DNA from: Clostridia bacterium
GTDB lineage: Bacteria > Bacillota > Clostridia > Christensenellales > UBA1242
Length of the DNA stretch: 52,800 bases
Direction of reading: 5' to 3'
Assembly (NCBI GenBank): GCA_017466725.1
Contig: JAFTTP010000010.1
Coordinates: 1 to 52,800 of the forward strand
Both the position numbers and the translations under genes were made by a program. This document shows, piece after piece, positions 42,401 through 49,146 of the stretch (the first letter of the stretch is position 1; each line of letters opens with the position of its first letter). The notes under the pieces were generated by a model that saw only the letters and a list, made by a program, of their open reading frames with translations, ran no database searches and was not told the DNA's origin.

Positions 42401-42814
42401 AGAATTTATCATCAAAATTCTTGTATCATTTTTATCTTTTGCCATAGGGTTGGCTGAAAGAAGATATGTGTTTTTATATTTTGCAAAAGCCTCAGTTTCA
42501 ACATTTCCTTCTTCAGATTCAACTACATTTCCAACGTCGATAATCATGCCCTTTGCTTTGCTGCTGCCAATTGTTGAAGTCCAGCCTGAAAGTGAAGCAC
42601 CTGTTGCATATGGTGAAGAGCCTGATGCAAAAGAAGGATTTGATACGTCTACGTTTTCTCTGTATCCTGTGCTGTAAGAATAAGACGCCTCTTGCGCATA
42701 AGACACATTGTCATGATTTGCAAGTGCAGCGCCAGTGCCAAATAGGGCGCAAGGAAACATAAGTAATGATGCTAATTTTAAATAAGATTTTCCAATATTT
42801 CTAGTTTTCTTCAT
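39491..42814 (-). CDS. Giant surface protein: beta-sandwich repeats, one TM helix, cytoplasmic coiled coil
   Basis: A 1107-residue type I membrane protein. The signal peptide lies within about residues 1-40 (LKLASLLMFPCALFGTGAALA). The outside part carries at least four repeats of a carbohydrate-binding-like beta-sandwich pattern: a (S/A)xYYKVSF-type strand, then NWxTxxIYLK, then VxLELWLG or VKIYFGEE, then an acidic exit strand (LYLDKFNF). A Pro/Glu linker precedes one membrane helix (about 949-973). A 134-residue, highly charged cytoplasmic coiled coil ends in KRKRK. Start ATG 42814 has AAAGGA upstream; longer frames run through the promoter. It may couple surface binding to a cytoplasmic structure. 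Confidence 0.78.
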   Translation of the reverse strand: MKKTRNIGKSYLKLASLLMFPCALFGTGAALANHDNVSYAQEASYSYSTGYRENVDVSNPSFASGSSPYATGASLSGWTSTIGSSKAKGMIIDVGNVVESEEGNVETEAFAKYKNTYLLSANPMAKDKNDTRILMINSKSSSSQSNVQEKQGYKSTSLTLQANSYYVFKVSAKTMLNGDAFAESSIYLSGLVDKDGKKFDLAYEKISPTSWTDYYFFVATGKNTQTVNLELYLGSKNTKSEGVAFFDYTSAYRYSENEFFALCTSHNYKGTDSAEITNGDKIFMVDKLAEEHKSVEDITGYNFDFEDEGALLSDNWTALHRNGKALIIDYADFATTTGLSNIGNDLSYENDRALVMQTTSNEYSSSYVGLTSKQIQIKPHAAYKVSLKLKVADMTSGSFYLKLVENDYIYDIYTETISDDSSADNYLSLGSGKTSGYTSNVSNNWTNDYQTIDFYVKGHSLYTSYVNLELWLGDQETGAVGCVVIDDINVEMVSDSEIDSANSLTLTSNTESTSITNASFDAATSANSTLEYPLAATSWTAVKGDDYACESGVVYLDGNSYSQLGTGSVYDLMYEDKYDWAGINPGNSNSSNKPSNVYMMFNRQNSYQSLQSPSFSLSGSEYYKVSFDYYNQVYRTTNESKFKVEIVDNNGITLFSQSDVQNLENWATMNIYLKANSSTTQNIYVKIYFGEEGSKVGGMLYLDKFNFESSTQEAFESATFTTDTTGFYTKLDLGADATNKVVGSSAYSFAATSMDSNYTDSEVAFGGVVSGNNTIYDITNDNDNLLVVTTTAAAKATLTSKFKKEFSANSYYKLTFSLATIFNPEAENAATDEHDCKYGVTVKFDSFEEIVGLTTDGTLKEYTIYFKTGDSSTTPTFEFTLNSDCDNTTGTAILTNLDFTTSDEDTYLFERTQSSFNKTVFASEYVKAEEDEQPEETPDNEPETEADGSTAWLAASSIITGVAIIVAILGLVLKNVKIKKIEKIKTEVYDRRLNKNHELIMAQAQKLRDEEIENLIAARDCLENEKTELEEAHKQYMRNLRNEKQGKISKDVEKRFKQYTSRTATINEKINIIKEKINYTMSADHLIELERKVVAMQDSETSKRKRK

Positions 42815-42838
42815 AATTCGTCCTTTTAATACCTCACT

Positions 42839-42867
42839 ATTATACAACATTTTTTTTAAACAATCAA
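42839..42867 (-). promoter_or_regulatory. Promoter of the giant surface protein gene
   Basis: On the minus strand, TTGATT (42867-42862), a 17-bp spacer and TATAAT (42844-42839), 25 bp before the ATG. Confidence 0.75.
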
Positions 42868-43001
42868 TCTTTTTTTGATAAATATTTATATAAAAGTAGA
42901 TTTTATTATTCAACAATATATAAATTGCCGGTCAAAATCAATCAAGAATAACTTGAGTAAGTTTTGCAAAAGATATAAGAAGGGGGATAAAAAAAGTCAA
43001 A

Positions 43002-43481
43002 TTGCAACAAAAAAAGACAAAAAAACTGCTTAAAATAGGCGAGAAAAAGTTTAAGCGGACGCGCGCTGATTTTTTTGCTGAATTTTACTTGTTTTCGCCT
43101 AAGAAAATCAAAACAAAAGGTAAGCACAAAAATCAAAAAATGTGGCTTGTTTTTGCGGGCAGTTTGATGGGGTTTTTAAATGGATTTTTTGGTGGCGGTG
43201 GCGGCATGGTTTGCGTGCCAATTTTACAAAAGTTTTTGTCGCTTGATGCTAAGCATTCTCACGCAACAGCTATTATGGTTATCTTCCCTCTTAGCGTGAT
43301 TTCGGCAATTATTTATGTAATAAACGGGTACATCACTACAGAGCCTTTAATTTCAGTGGGAATAGGTGTTGTAATCGGCGGGATATTAGGCTCGTTTGCC
43401 CTTAAATTTTTACCGCCAAAAGCCGTAAGAATAATATTTGCAGTTATTATGTTTGCAGGGGGGATAAAACTTATCATATGA
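43002..43481 (+). CDS. TauE/SafE-like (TSUP) permease, N-terminal half
   Basis: A 159-residue protein. The first 45 residues are Lys-rich and soluble. The rest is one TSUP half with about four membrane helices, opened by GFLNGFFGGGGGMVCVP, the glycine-rich signature of the family. Full-length TauE/SafE exporters (sulfite, sulfoacetate and similar anions) contain two such halves in one chain; here the second half is the next gene, overlapping by ATGA. The TTG start at 43002 is uncertain: the GGGGG upstream is about 15 nt away, and an ATG at 43140 would remove the Lys-rich head. Confidence 0.75.
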   Translation: MQQKKTKKLLKIGEKKFKRTRADFFAEFYLFSPKKIKTKGKHKNQKMWLVFAGSLMGFLNGFFGGGGGMVCVPILQKFLSLDAKHSHATAIMVIFPLSVISAIIYVINGYITTEPLISVGIGVVIGGILGSFALKFLPPKAVRIIFAVIMFAGGIKLII

Positions 43482-43849
43482 GCATATTATCAATCGTTTT
43501 AAACGTACTTTTTGGTGCTGTTTCAGGCGTTTTTGGCGGACTTGGTATGGGTGGCGGAACGCTGCTTATTCCGCTGCTTACAATCTTTTTAGGCTTTGAG
43601 CAAAAACTGGCTCAAGGAATAAATTTGTTGTCATTTTTAGTGATGGCAATTTTTTCTCTTATAATTCACTTTAAACATGGTTATGTGCACACAAAGGGCA
43701 TATGGCCATTAATAATTTTTGGCGCTATATTTTCGGTTTTTGGCGCTATTTTAACGGGGTTTGTGCCTACAAAATTATTAAGGCGACTGTTTGGCGGGTT
43801 TTTGTGCATTTTATCAGTTTATCAGGCACTTAAAATACTAAAAAATTAA
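43478..43849 (+). CDS. TauE/SafE-like (TSUP) permease, C-terminal half
   Basis: A 123-residue second half with about four membrane helices and the matching glycine signature GVFGGLGMGGGTLLIPLL. It begins inside the stop codon of the first half (ATGA), so the two are made in fixed proportion and should assemble as a heteromeric anion exporter. No obvious terminator follows; the ferredoxin gene has its own promoter. Confidence 0.8.
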   Translation: MSILSIVLNVLFGAVSGVFGGLGMGGGTLLIPLLTIFLGFEQKLAQGINLLSFLVMAIFSLIIHFKHGYVHTKGIWPLIIFGAIFSVFGAILTGFVPTKLLRRLFGGFLCILSVYQALKILKN

Positions 43850-43868
43850 ATTATATTCTTAAATACAG

Positions 43869-43897
43869 TTTACATTTGCTTGAAAATGTGTTAAAAT
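43869..43897 (+). promoter_or_regulatory. Promoter of the ferredoxin gene
   Basis: TTTACA (43869-43874), a 17-bp spacer and TAAAAT (43892-43897), with an upstream TGT (extended -10). CGGAGGAG follows. Confidence 0.65.
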
Positions 43898-43916
43898 ATC
43901 GCTAACGGAGGAGACT

Positions 43917-44114
43917 ATGGCTGAAAATAACACATTAGGACCAGTTGATAAGAAAAAATGTATAGGATGCGGCACTTGCGTTGCCATTTGTCCAGTAGAG
44001 GCAATCAGCTTTGATGAAAATGGAAAAGCTCAAATTGACCGCTCAAAATGCATCAGATGTGGCGCTTGCCAAGCAAGCTGTCCAGTGGAAGCAATTGATA
44101 TCAACAGAAACTAA
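43917..44114 (+). CDS. 2[4Fe-4S] ferredoxin
   Basis: A 65-residue bacterial-type ferredoxin, an anaerobic low-potential electron carrier. There are two complete cluster motifs: [12 protein letters not shown] and [12 protein letters not shown] (CxxCxxCxxxCP). It fits an anaerobic clostridial lifestyle. GGAGGAG precedes the ATG. The next gene follows after 15 nt with AGGTG, so they may be co-transcribed. Confidence 0.95.
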   Translation: MAENNTLGPVDKKKCIGCGTCVAICPVEAISFDENGKAQIDRSKCIRCGACQASCPVEAIDINRN

Positions 44115-44129
44115 AATAGCAGGTGAATT

Positions 44130-45614
44130 ATGGAAAAAGTAGCAATTATCGAACTTAATGAAAACGCATTAAGACTTACAATTTATAGGGTGTCAGGTGC
44201 AAAGCATACAGTTGCATTGTGTCAAACACAACCATTTGCGCTGGGCAAAGAAATTGAATTAAACGAACTTTTAAGCCCACAGACAAAAAATGATATTTTA
44301 AATATTTTGAAAGTTTACAGAAAGATGATTGAGGGGTATGGAGTAAGCAAAATTATTGCCCTTGCCTCAAACGTGTTAGTTCGCGCAAGAAACTATCGTG
44401 GATTTATTGACGAAATTTACAACAATACGGCTTTAAATTTGATGATTATGAACGACGAAGAGCAAATTAAATATCTTTTTAACTCAGTTGTAAACACAAT
44501 TGACAGCCCAAAAGGTATGTTTGTTTATGTTGGAAATTACAATTCATACATTGTCAAATATAATAGACGTGCAATTCTTGGAAGTGTAGTACTTCCATTT
44601 GGAAGTTATAATGCAATACAAGATGGCGAAGATTATGACGATGCAATCAAGTCACTTAAGAAAAAAATCAATGTAAAAGAATTGACTGGTGACAGCGAAG
44701 AAGAAGTCAGCTATGTTGGTCTTGGCAATGCCTTCCTTGCTTTAGGGAAGTTAAACAAAAAAATTGCAAGATATGCCCTTGACATTGACAACAACTATAA
44801 TGTTACTCGCGAAGGGCTTGATGGCACATACAACTTCATCAAAGGGCTTGAACTTGATAAAATACGCAAAATCAAGGGAATAAGTTATGATGACGCAGAT
44901 AAAATTGCAGGTGGGCTTGTAGTAATTAAGGCGATTTATGAGGCTTTAAACATTTCAGATGTTTGCATTTCAACTGCAAATATTAGAGATGGCGCATTTA
45001 TACAAAATGTAGTGCTTAATTGTCAAGAAAGATTTTCAGATTTGCTTACAAATTCACTTGAAAACTATTATGAATTCAACAAAAATGAATTCTCAGTAAA
45101 CGATCTTGTTTACAACATGTCTATTATACTCTTTAAGCAACTTAAGGTTATGCATAAACTCCCAAGATATTATGTAAAGCCACTTAGAATTGCTGCGTTT
45201 ATGTACGACAGTGGAAAGTCAATCAATCCAGAGCAGTATATTAAATATGGTTTCAACAAAATTGTATACTCAGGGATTAATGGCGTAAGTCACAGAGAAC
45301 TTTTGCTTGCAGGTTTTATTTGCACTTGTCAAGACTTGGATGAATTTTCTTTAAACGAATGGATAAAATATAAAGATATACTTACCGATGAAGATTTAGA
45401 TGCGGTAAGAAAACTTGGTGTGATTGTAAAACTTGCAGTTGCGCTTAATGCATCTCATAAACCAATCGTACAAGATATTGTTTGCGACATTTTAGGCGAA
45501 TCAATTATTATGAAAACGGTTGTTGAAGGTGATGCAAGCTATGAAATTCTTGAGGGAATGAAAGTAGCGCAAGACTATAAAAAGGTTTATAAAAAGAGCC
45601 TTCAAATTATTTAA
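44130..45614 (+). CDS. Ppx/GppA-like protein with degenerate active site
   Basis: A 494-residue protein with the two-part plan of exopolyphosphatase/GppA enzymes: an N-terminal actin-like (ASKHA) domain pair to about residue 290 and a helical HD-like C-terminal domain. The phosphate-binding loops are lost. The first reads AIIELNENALRLTIY instead of AIDxGSNSxR. The second reads YVGNYNSYIVKY where DIGGGSTE is expected. The C-terminal part (YIKYGFNKIVYSGINGVSHR) keeps the family outline but not a full HD motif. Probably a catalytically inactive or regulatory descendant. AGGTG precedes the ATG. Confidence 0.65.
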   Translation: MEKVAIIELNENALRLTIYRVSGAKHTVALCQTQPFALGKEIELNELLSPQTKNDILNILKVYRKMIEGYGVSKIIALASNVLVRARNYRGFIDEIYNNTALNLMIMNDEEQIKYLFNSVVNTIDSPKGMFVYVGNYNSYIVKYNRRAILGSVVLPFGSYNAIQDGEDYDDAIKSLKKKINVKELTGDSEEEVSYVGLGNAFLALGKLNKKIARYALDIDNNYNVTREGLDGTYNFIKGLELDKIRKIKGISYDDADKIAGGLVVIKAIYEALNISDVCISTANIRDGAFIQNVVLNCQERFSDLLTNSLENYYEFNKNEFSVNDLVYNMSIILFKQLKVMHKLPRYYVKPLRIAAFMYDSGKSINPEQYIKYGFNKIVYSGINGVSHRELLLAGFICTCQDLDEFSLNEWIKYKDILTDEDLDAVRKLGVIVKLAVALNASHKPIVQDIVCDILGESIIMKTVVEGDASYEILEGMKVAQDYKKVYKKSLQII

Positions 45615-45638
45615 TTAAGTTAATAAAAAGGGGTGAAC

Positions 45639-46934
45639 ATGAAAAGAACTTGGGGCGCAGTTGTCTCAACTTTGGTGGCAGTTTTTCTTATTGCAGCCGG
45701 CATCAACTGGCTGTTTCCGCTTGTTTTTAATTCTGAACGCACCTACTCAGAAACAAATTGTTTGACAGAACAAATTTCTTCAGATATGGATGTTTATGAC
45801 ATAGCGAAATTATACCGTGACGGTGATTCAACAGTTGCGGTTAAAGTTTTTGCTAAACAAATTTCAAGTGGCACAAGTTATTCTTCTCTTGGAAGTGGCG
45901 TATGTGTTGCGTCAAAGGGATATCAAACATCAATCATGTCTGGCACGATTCCTTTAGTGGCAAGCAAAGGTAGTTATATCATAACAAATCATCACGTAAT
46001 TGATATGGCGCAAGATTCTGCATATACTGATGTTTCAATGTATGTAATCAATGAGGCAGAAGAAAAATATCCTTGCAAAATCATTTGGGCAAATAAAAAT
46101 CTTGACCTTGCTGTTTTATATTGCGATTCATACAATTTCAACTACATCACAATGAAGGATATTGTGGTTGATTGTGAAGAAAAAGACAGATTTGACTATC
46201 AACAAGTTTTTGCAATTGGTTGTCCATTAGATGAGCAAGACTATCTCAACCGTATGACAGTTGGAAATATTGCAACAAATGACGTACTTTCAATGTTTAC
46301 AGCGGCATCTATAGGTGGCTATACAGTTATGGACAACATGTACGAAGATGTTGTTGATATAGCAGTCGGCATCACATCAGGCAACTCTGGTGGCGGCGTG
46401 TTTGATGAAAATGGTTACTTGATTGGCCTTACCACTCTTGGCACAAGCGAAAGCGTGACGGGTGGAAATCAAATGAACGGCATGGTTTCGGTGTATCCAA
46501 TTATGTCAATTTTAGACCGTTTGATTGAAAACAACGAGGCAAACGGAGCAAACACTATATATACACTTGAGAGCCTTGGAATTTATGGAATTGATGCAAA
46601 CGAAGCTAGTGTTGCTGGTGATGTTACTGTTTTAAAAAATGGCACAACAAGCTATTATTTAAATGGACAATATTACTCTGCGTCTATATATTCAGTAAAT
46701 TTTGCTTTTGATGACGAAGGGTATCACATACTGAAAAATCAATCCTCAAAATTCAATCGTCTTTACAGTGGCAATACAATTGTTTCTTGTCAAGATGCAA
46801 GCGGAAAAACTTGGACAATTTCAGACAGAAACGACTTTATCTATTTTCTTTTAAATGTCAACGAAGGTGACAGTTTAAAAGTTACTTTAAAAGGCAGCTT
46901 GGGCACGACATCAACTTATACAATTACTTTATAA
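45639..46934 (+). CDS. Membrane-anchored trypsin-like serine protease (HtrA-like)
   Basis: A 431-residue protein with an N-terminal membrane anchor (about residues 9-30) and a chymotrypsin-fold domain. The triad is complete: His in IITNHHVID, Asp in KNLDLAVLYCD and Ser in TSGNSGGGVFDENG. The C-terminus (DRNDFIYFLLNVNEGDSLKV, then a closing strand) resembles the second half of a PDZ domain, as in HtrA, but the first half is not clear. The ATG at 45639 has AAGGGG; an in-frame GTG at 45633 belongs to that site. Likely an extracytoplasmic quality-control protease. Confidence 0.85.
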   Translation: MKRTWGAVVSTLVAVFLIAAGINWLFPLVFNSERTYSETNCLTEQISSDMDVYDIAKLYRDGDSTVAVKVFAKQISSGTSYSSLGSGVCVASKGYQTSIMSGTIPLVASKGSYIITNHHVIDMAQDSAYTDVSMYVINEAEEKYPCKIIWANKNLDLAVLYCDSYNFNYITMKDIVVDCEEKDRFDYQQVFAIGCPLDEQDYLNRMTVGNIATNDVLSMFTAASIGGYTVMDNMYEDVVDIAVGITSGNSGGGVFDENGYLIGLTTLGTSESVTGGNQMNGMVSVYPIMSILDRLIENNEANGANTIYTLESLGIYGIDANEASVAGDVTVLKNGTTSYYLNGQYYSASIYSVNFAFDDEGYHILKNQSSKFNRLYSGNTIVSCQDASGKTWTISDRNDFIYFLLNVNEGDSLKVTLKGSLGTTSTYTITL

Positions 46935-46984
46935 TTATACTCGTTTGTAAAACTCAATTTTAATTTTTGAAGTAGGAGAAACAA

Positions 46985-47986
46985 ATGACTAAATTTAGAT
47001 ATGCCATTGAAATTGGCGGCGCTTACACTAAAATTTATGTAAATGACATGGGGTATGCTCTTTGCGAGCCAACACTTGTTAGTGCTGAAGCGACTGCGGA
47101 TGGATATCAAATCACGGCGATTGGGCAAGATGCCAAAGACATGATTGGAAAAACTAACGACAGTACAGAAGTTTTTAGCCCAATTTCTAATGGAAAAATC
47201 ATGAATTATGAATATCTAAAACAAATGTTAATTGGCTTTTTTGCCAAAGTTGATTTTAGAAAAAATATTGATAGCGTAATTGTACTTATCAATTGCGGCA
47301 TCACAGAACATGACCGTGAGAACTACTTGAATTTAATGCATGAAATAGGTTTTAAGGAAGTTGAACTTGTGCCTACTGCATTATGTGCGTTGTACGGCGC
47401 AGGAAAGAATATAAGTTCAACAAAGGCAAATTTAATTGTAAACATCGGCGGCGCAAATACTGATATTGCTGTGGTCAACTTAAACAGCATCATAAAAGGC
47501 GCAACGCTCGGGCTTGGCGGAAAGGCTGTTGACGTTGCAATTGCAAACACAATTGCCCAAAACGACGGCGTTGTAATTGGCCTTGTCACCAGCGAGCAAT
47601 TAAAAAGAGAAGTTGGCAGCCTATATCAAAACGACACATTAAATATGGAAGTGACTGGCGTAGACATCGAAACTAAAGTACCAAGGACATACATTATTTC
47701 TGCAAGTGATATTGCATTGGTGTTAAAACCATTTTTTGATGAAGTGATAAGAAGTGTTGATGTTACACTTGCATCGCTTGCACCGGAAATTACGCATGAT
47801 ATTATAAATTCTGGCGTGATTTTCACTGGTGGTATGAGCAACGTTTCTGGATTAGAGGATTATTTCAAACGAAATTTAAAATATCCTTTCAAAATTGTTG
47901 AAGATGCTGAAAGTGTAGCTATTATGGGTGCAGGTAAACTTCTTAATGATGATAGACTTTTGAAGAAAATTGTAGAGAATACATAA
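46985..47986 (+). CDS. Divergent MreB-like actin homologue
   Basis: A 333-residue actin-fold protein aligning by eye with MreB along most of its length. The first phosphate loop is EIGGAYTKIYV (MreB: DLGTANTLVYV) and the second is NIGGANTDIAV (MreB: DIGGGTTEIAV). MEVTGVDIETKVPRTYIIS matches the MreB MxVxGRDxxTGLPKT region, and IFTGGMSNVSGLEDYF the adenosine loop. The first-loop Asp is Glu and the second-loop Asp is Asn, so ATP hydrolysis may be altered. GTAGGAG precedes the ATG. The genes that follow are minD and a minE-like gene, as in clostridial mre-min clusters. Confidence 0.78.
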   Translation: MTKFRYAIEIGGAYTKIYVNDMGYALCEPTLVSAEATADGYQITAIGQDAKDMIGKTNDSTEVFSPISNGKIMNYEYLKQMLIGFFAKVDFRKNIDSVIVLINCGITEHDRENYLNLMHEIGFKEVELVPTALCALYGAGKNISSTKANLIVNIGGANTDIAVVNLNSIIKGATLGLGGKAVDVAIANTIAQNDGVVIGLVTSEQLKREVGSLYQNDTLNMEVTGVDIETKVPRTYIISASDIALVLKPFFDEVIRSVDVTLASLAPEITHDIINSGVIFTGGMSNVSGLEDYFKRNLKYPFKIVEDAESVAIMGAGKLLNDDRLLKKIVENT

Positions 47987-48007
47987 AATTGACTATATAA
48001 GACATAT

Positions 48008-48038
48008 AAAGGAAGAAATCGACATTTCTTCCTTTTTT
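48008..48038 (+). terminator. Terminator of the mreB-like gene
   Basis: AAAGGAAGAAAT (48008-48019) pairs with ATTTCTTCCTTT (48024-48035) over CGAC, followed by a T-run. Confidence 0.92.
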
Positions 48039-48079
48039 GTTTTAATTTGTTTCAGGTAAAATTGAAATGAGAGGTGGCT

Positions 48080-48871
48080 ATGGCGAGAAAAATTGTGTTG
48101 ACCAGTGGGAAAGGTGGGGTTGGCAAAACAACTGTATGTGCAAACCTTGGCATCAATCTTGCAAAACTGGGATTTCGGGTTGTAATTATTGATGTCGATA
48201 TTGGCCTTAATAATCTTGATGTTGTTATGGGGATTGAAGATAGGGTGGTTTTTGACATTACAGATGTTGTGATGGGTAAGTGCCGCGCAAAACAGGCGCT
48301 TGTTCAAGATAAAAAAGTTTCATCGCTATATATTATGCCGTCCGCTCATGCCTATAATAAAGTAAACATTTTAGGTGAACATATTAAAAACGTTTTATCA
48401 ATGCTGGATGCCAGCTTTGATTATATTTTAATTGATTGCCCAGCAGGCGTAGAGGCGGGTTTTCATAGGGCTGTTTTTCCTGCAAATGAGGCACTTATTG
48501 TTGTAACGCCTCACATTTCTTCTATTCGCGACGCGAACAAGGTTGTAAACTTGCTTGATGAGTATAATATAGAAAGCAAAGGACTGATAATAAATCGAAT
48601 GAGAGGTGATTTGCTGCTTGATGGACAACTTCTCAACATTGAAAATATTGTAAAAGCATTAAACCTGCCTTTGTTGGGCGTAATTCCAGAAGATGATGAA
48701 ATAGGTTCATCATGTTCGGTTGGCGGACGTATGCAGTCGGGAGAAAGCGCAAGGGCATTTACACTTTTAAGTGAGAATATTCATAATGGAAGTAAGAAAA
48801 TTTTTGATTGTACTTATAAATATCGCGGTCTGATGGGATATTTGCGAAGAAACATAAAAAAGAGGGTTTAA
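48080..48871 (+). CDS. minD: Septum site-determining ATPase MinD
   Basis: A 263-residue deviant Walker ATPase that positions the division site. Motifs are SGKGGVGKTT at 9-18, DVDIGLNNLDVVMG at about 38-51 (usually DADIGLRNLD), and DCPAGVEAGF. The C-terminal amphipathic stretch GYLRRNIKKRV fits a MinD membrane-targeting helix. The ATG at 48080 is preceded by GAGG six bases upstream; the in-frame GTG at 48074 is part of that site. No minC is visible in the window. Confidence 0.93.
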   Translation: MARKIVLTSGKGGVGKTTVCANLGINLAKLGFRVVIIDVDIGLNNLDVVMGIEDRVVFDITDVVMGKCRAKQALVQDKKVSSLYIMPSAHAYNKVNILGEHIKNVLSMLDASFDYILIDCPAGVEAGFHRAVFPANEALIVVTPHISSIRDANKVVNLLDEYNIESKGLIINRMRGDLLLDGQLLNIENIVKALNLPLLGVIPEDDEIGSSCSVGGRMQSGESARAFTLLSENIHNGSKKIFDCTYKYRGLMGYLRRNIKKRV

Positions 48872-48880
48872 GGAGGGGAA

Positions 48881-49111
48881 ATGAACTACCAAATAGCACA
48901 AAGAATTCACAACCTTATGGATAGTGATAAAATTTGCAATCCGCAAAGCGTTTGTCATGTGTTGGAGGAAGAATTTAAGCCGATTGTAGAAAACTATCTA
49001 TCACTTACAAAAGATTTTAAGGTGCGTTTTAAAAAAGATAAAGACAAAAACATCTTTTTTCTTGAACTGGAAGTAAGCAAAATAAAGCCATTTGGTTATA
49101 TACCGCAATAA
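48881..49111 (+). CDS. Putative divergent MinE
   Basis: A 76-residue protein 9 nt after minD with AAGGAGGGG. The pattern IHNLMDSDKICNPQSVCHVL, a helix EEFKPIVENYLSL, then strands FKVRFKKD and FFLELEVSKIK matches the outline of the MinE topological-specificity domain (SDR.NCSPEVLE, a helix, then an ITRTK strand). The N-terminal MinD-contact region of MinE would be very short. The position directly after minD is the normal place for minE. Identity is low, so this is an inference from order plus fold pattern. Confidence 0.5.
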   Translation: MNYQIAQRIHNLMDSDKICNPQSVCHVLEEEFKPIVENYLSLTKDFKVRFKKDKDKNIFFLELEVSKIKPFGYIPQ

Positions 49112-49141
49112 AAAAGAAGAGAAATTTTCTCTTCTTTTTTA
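49110..49141. terminator. Bidirectional terminator
   Basis: GAAGAGAA (49116-49123) pairs with TTCTCTTC (49127-49134) over ATT, with A- and T-runs. It is shared by the min genes and the convergent giant gene. Confidence 0.88.
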
Positions 49142-49146
49142 TATTA

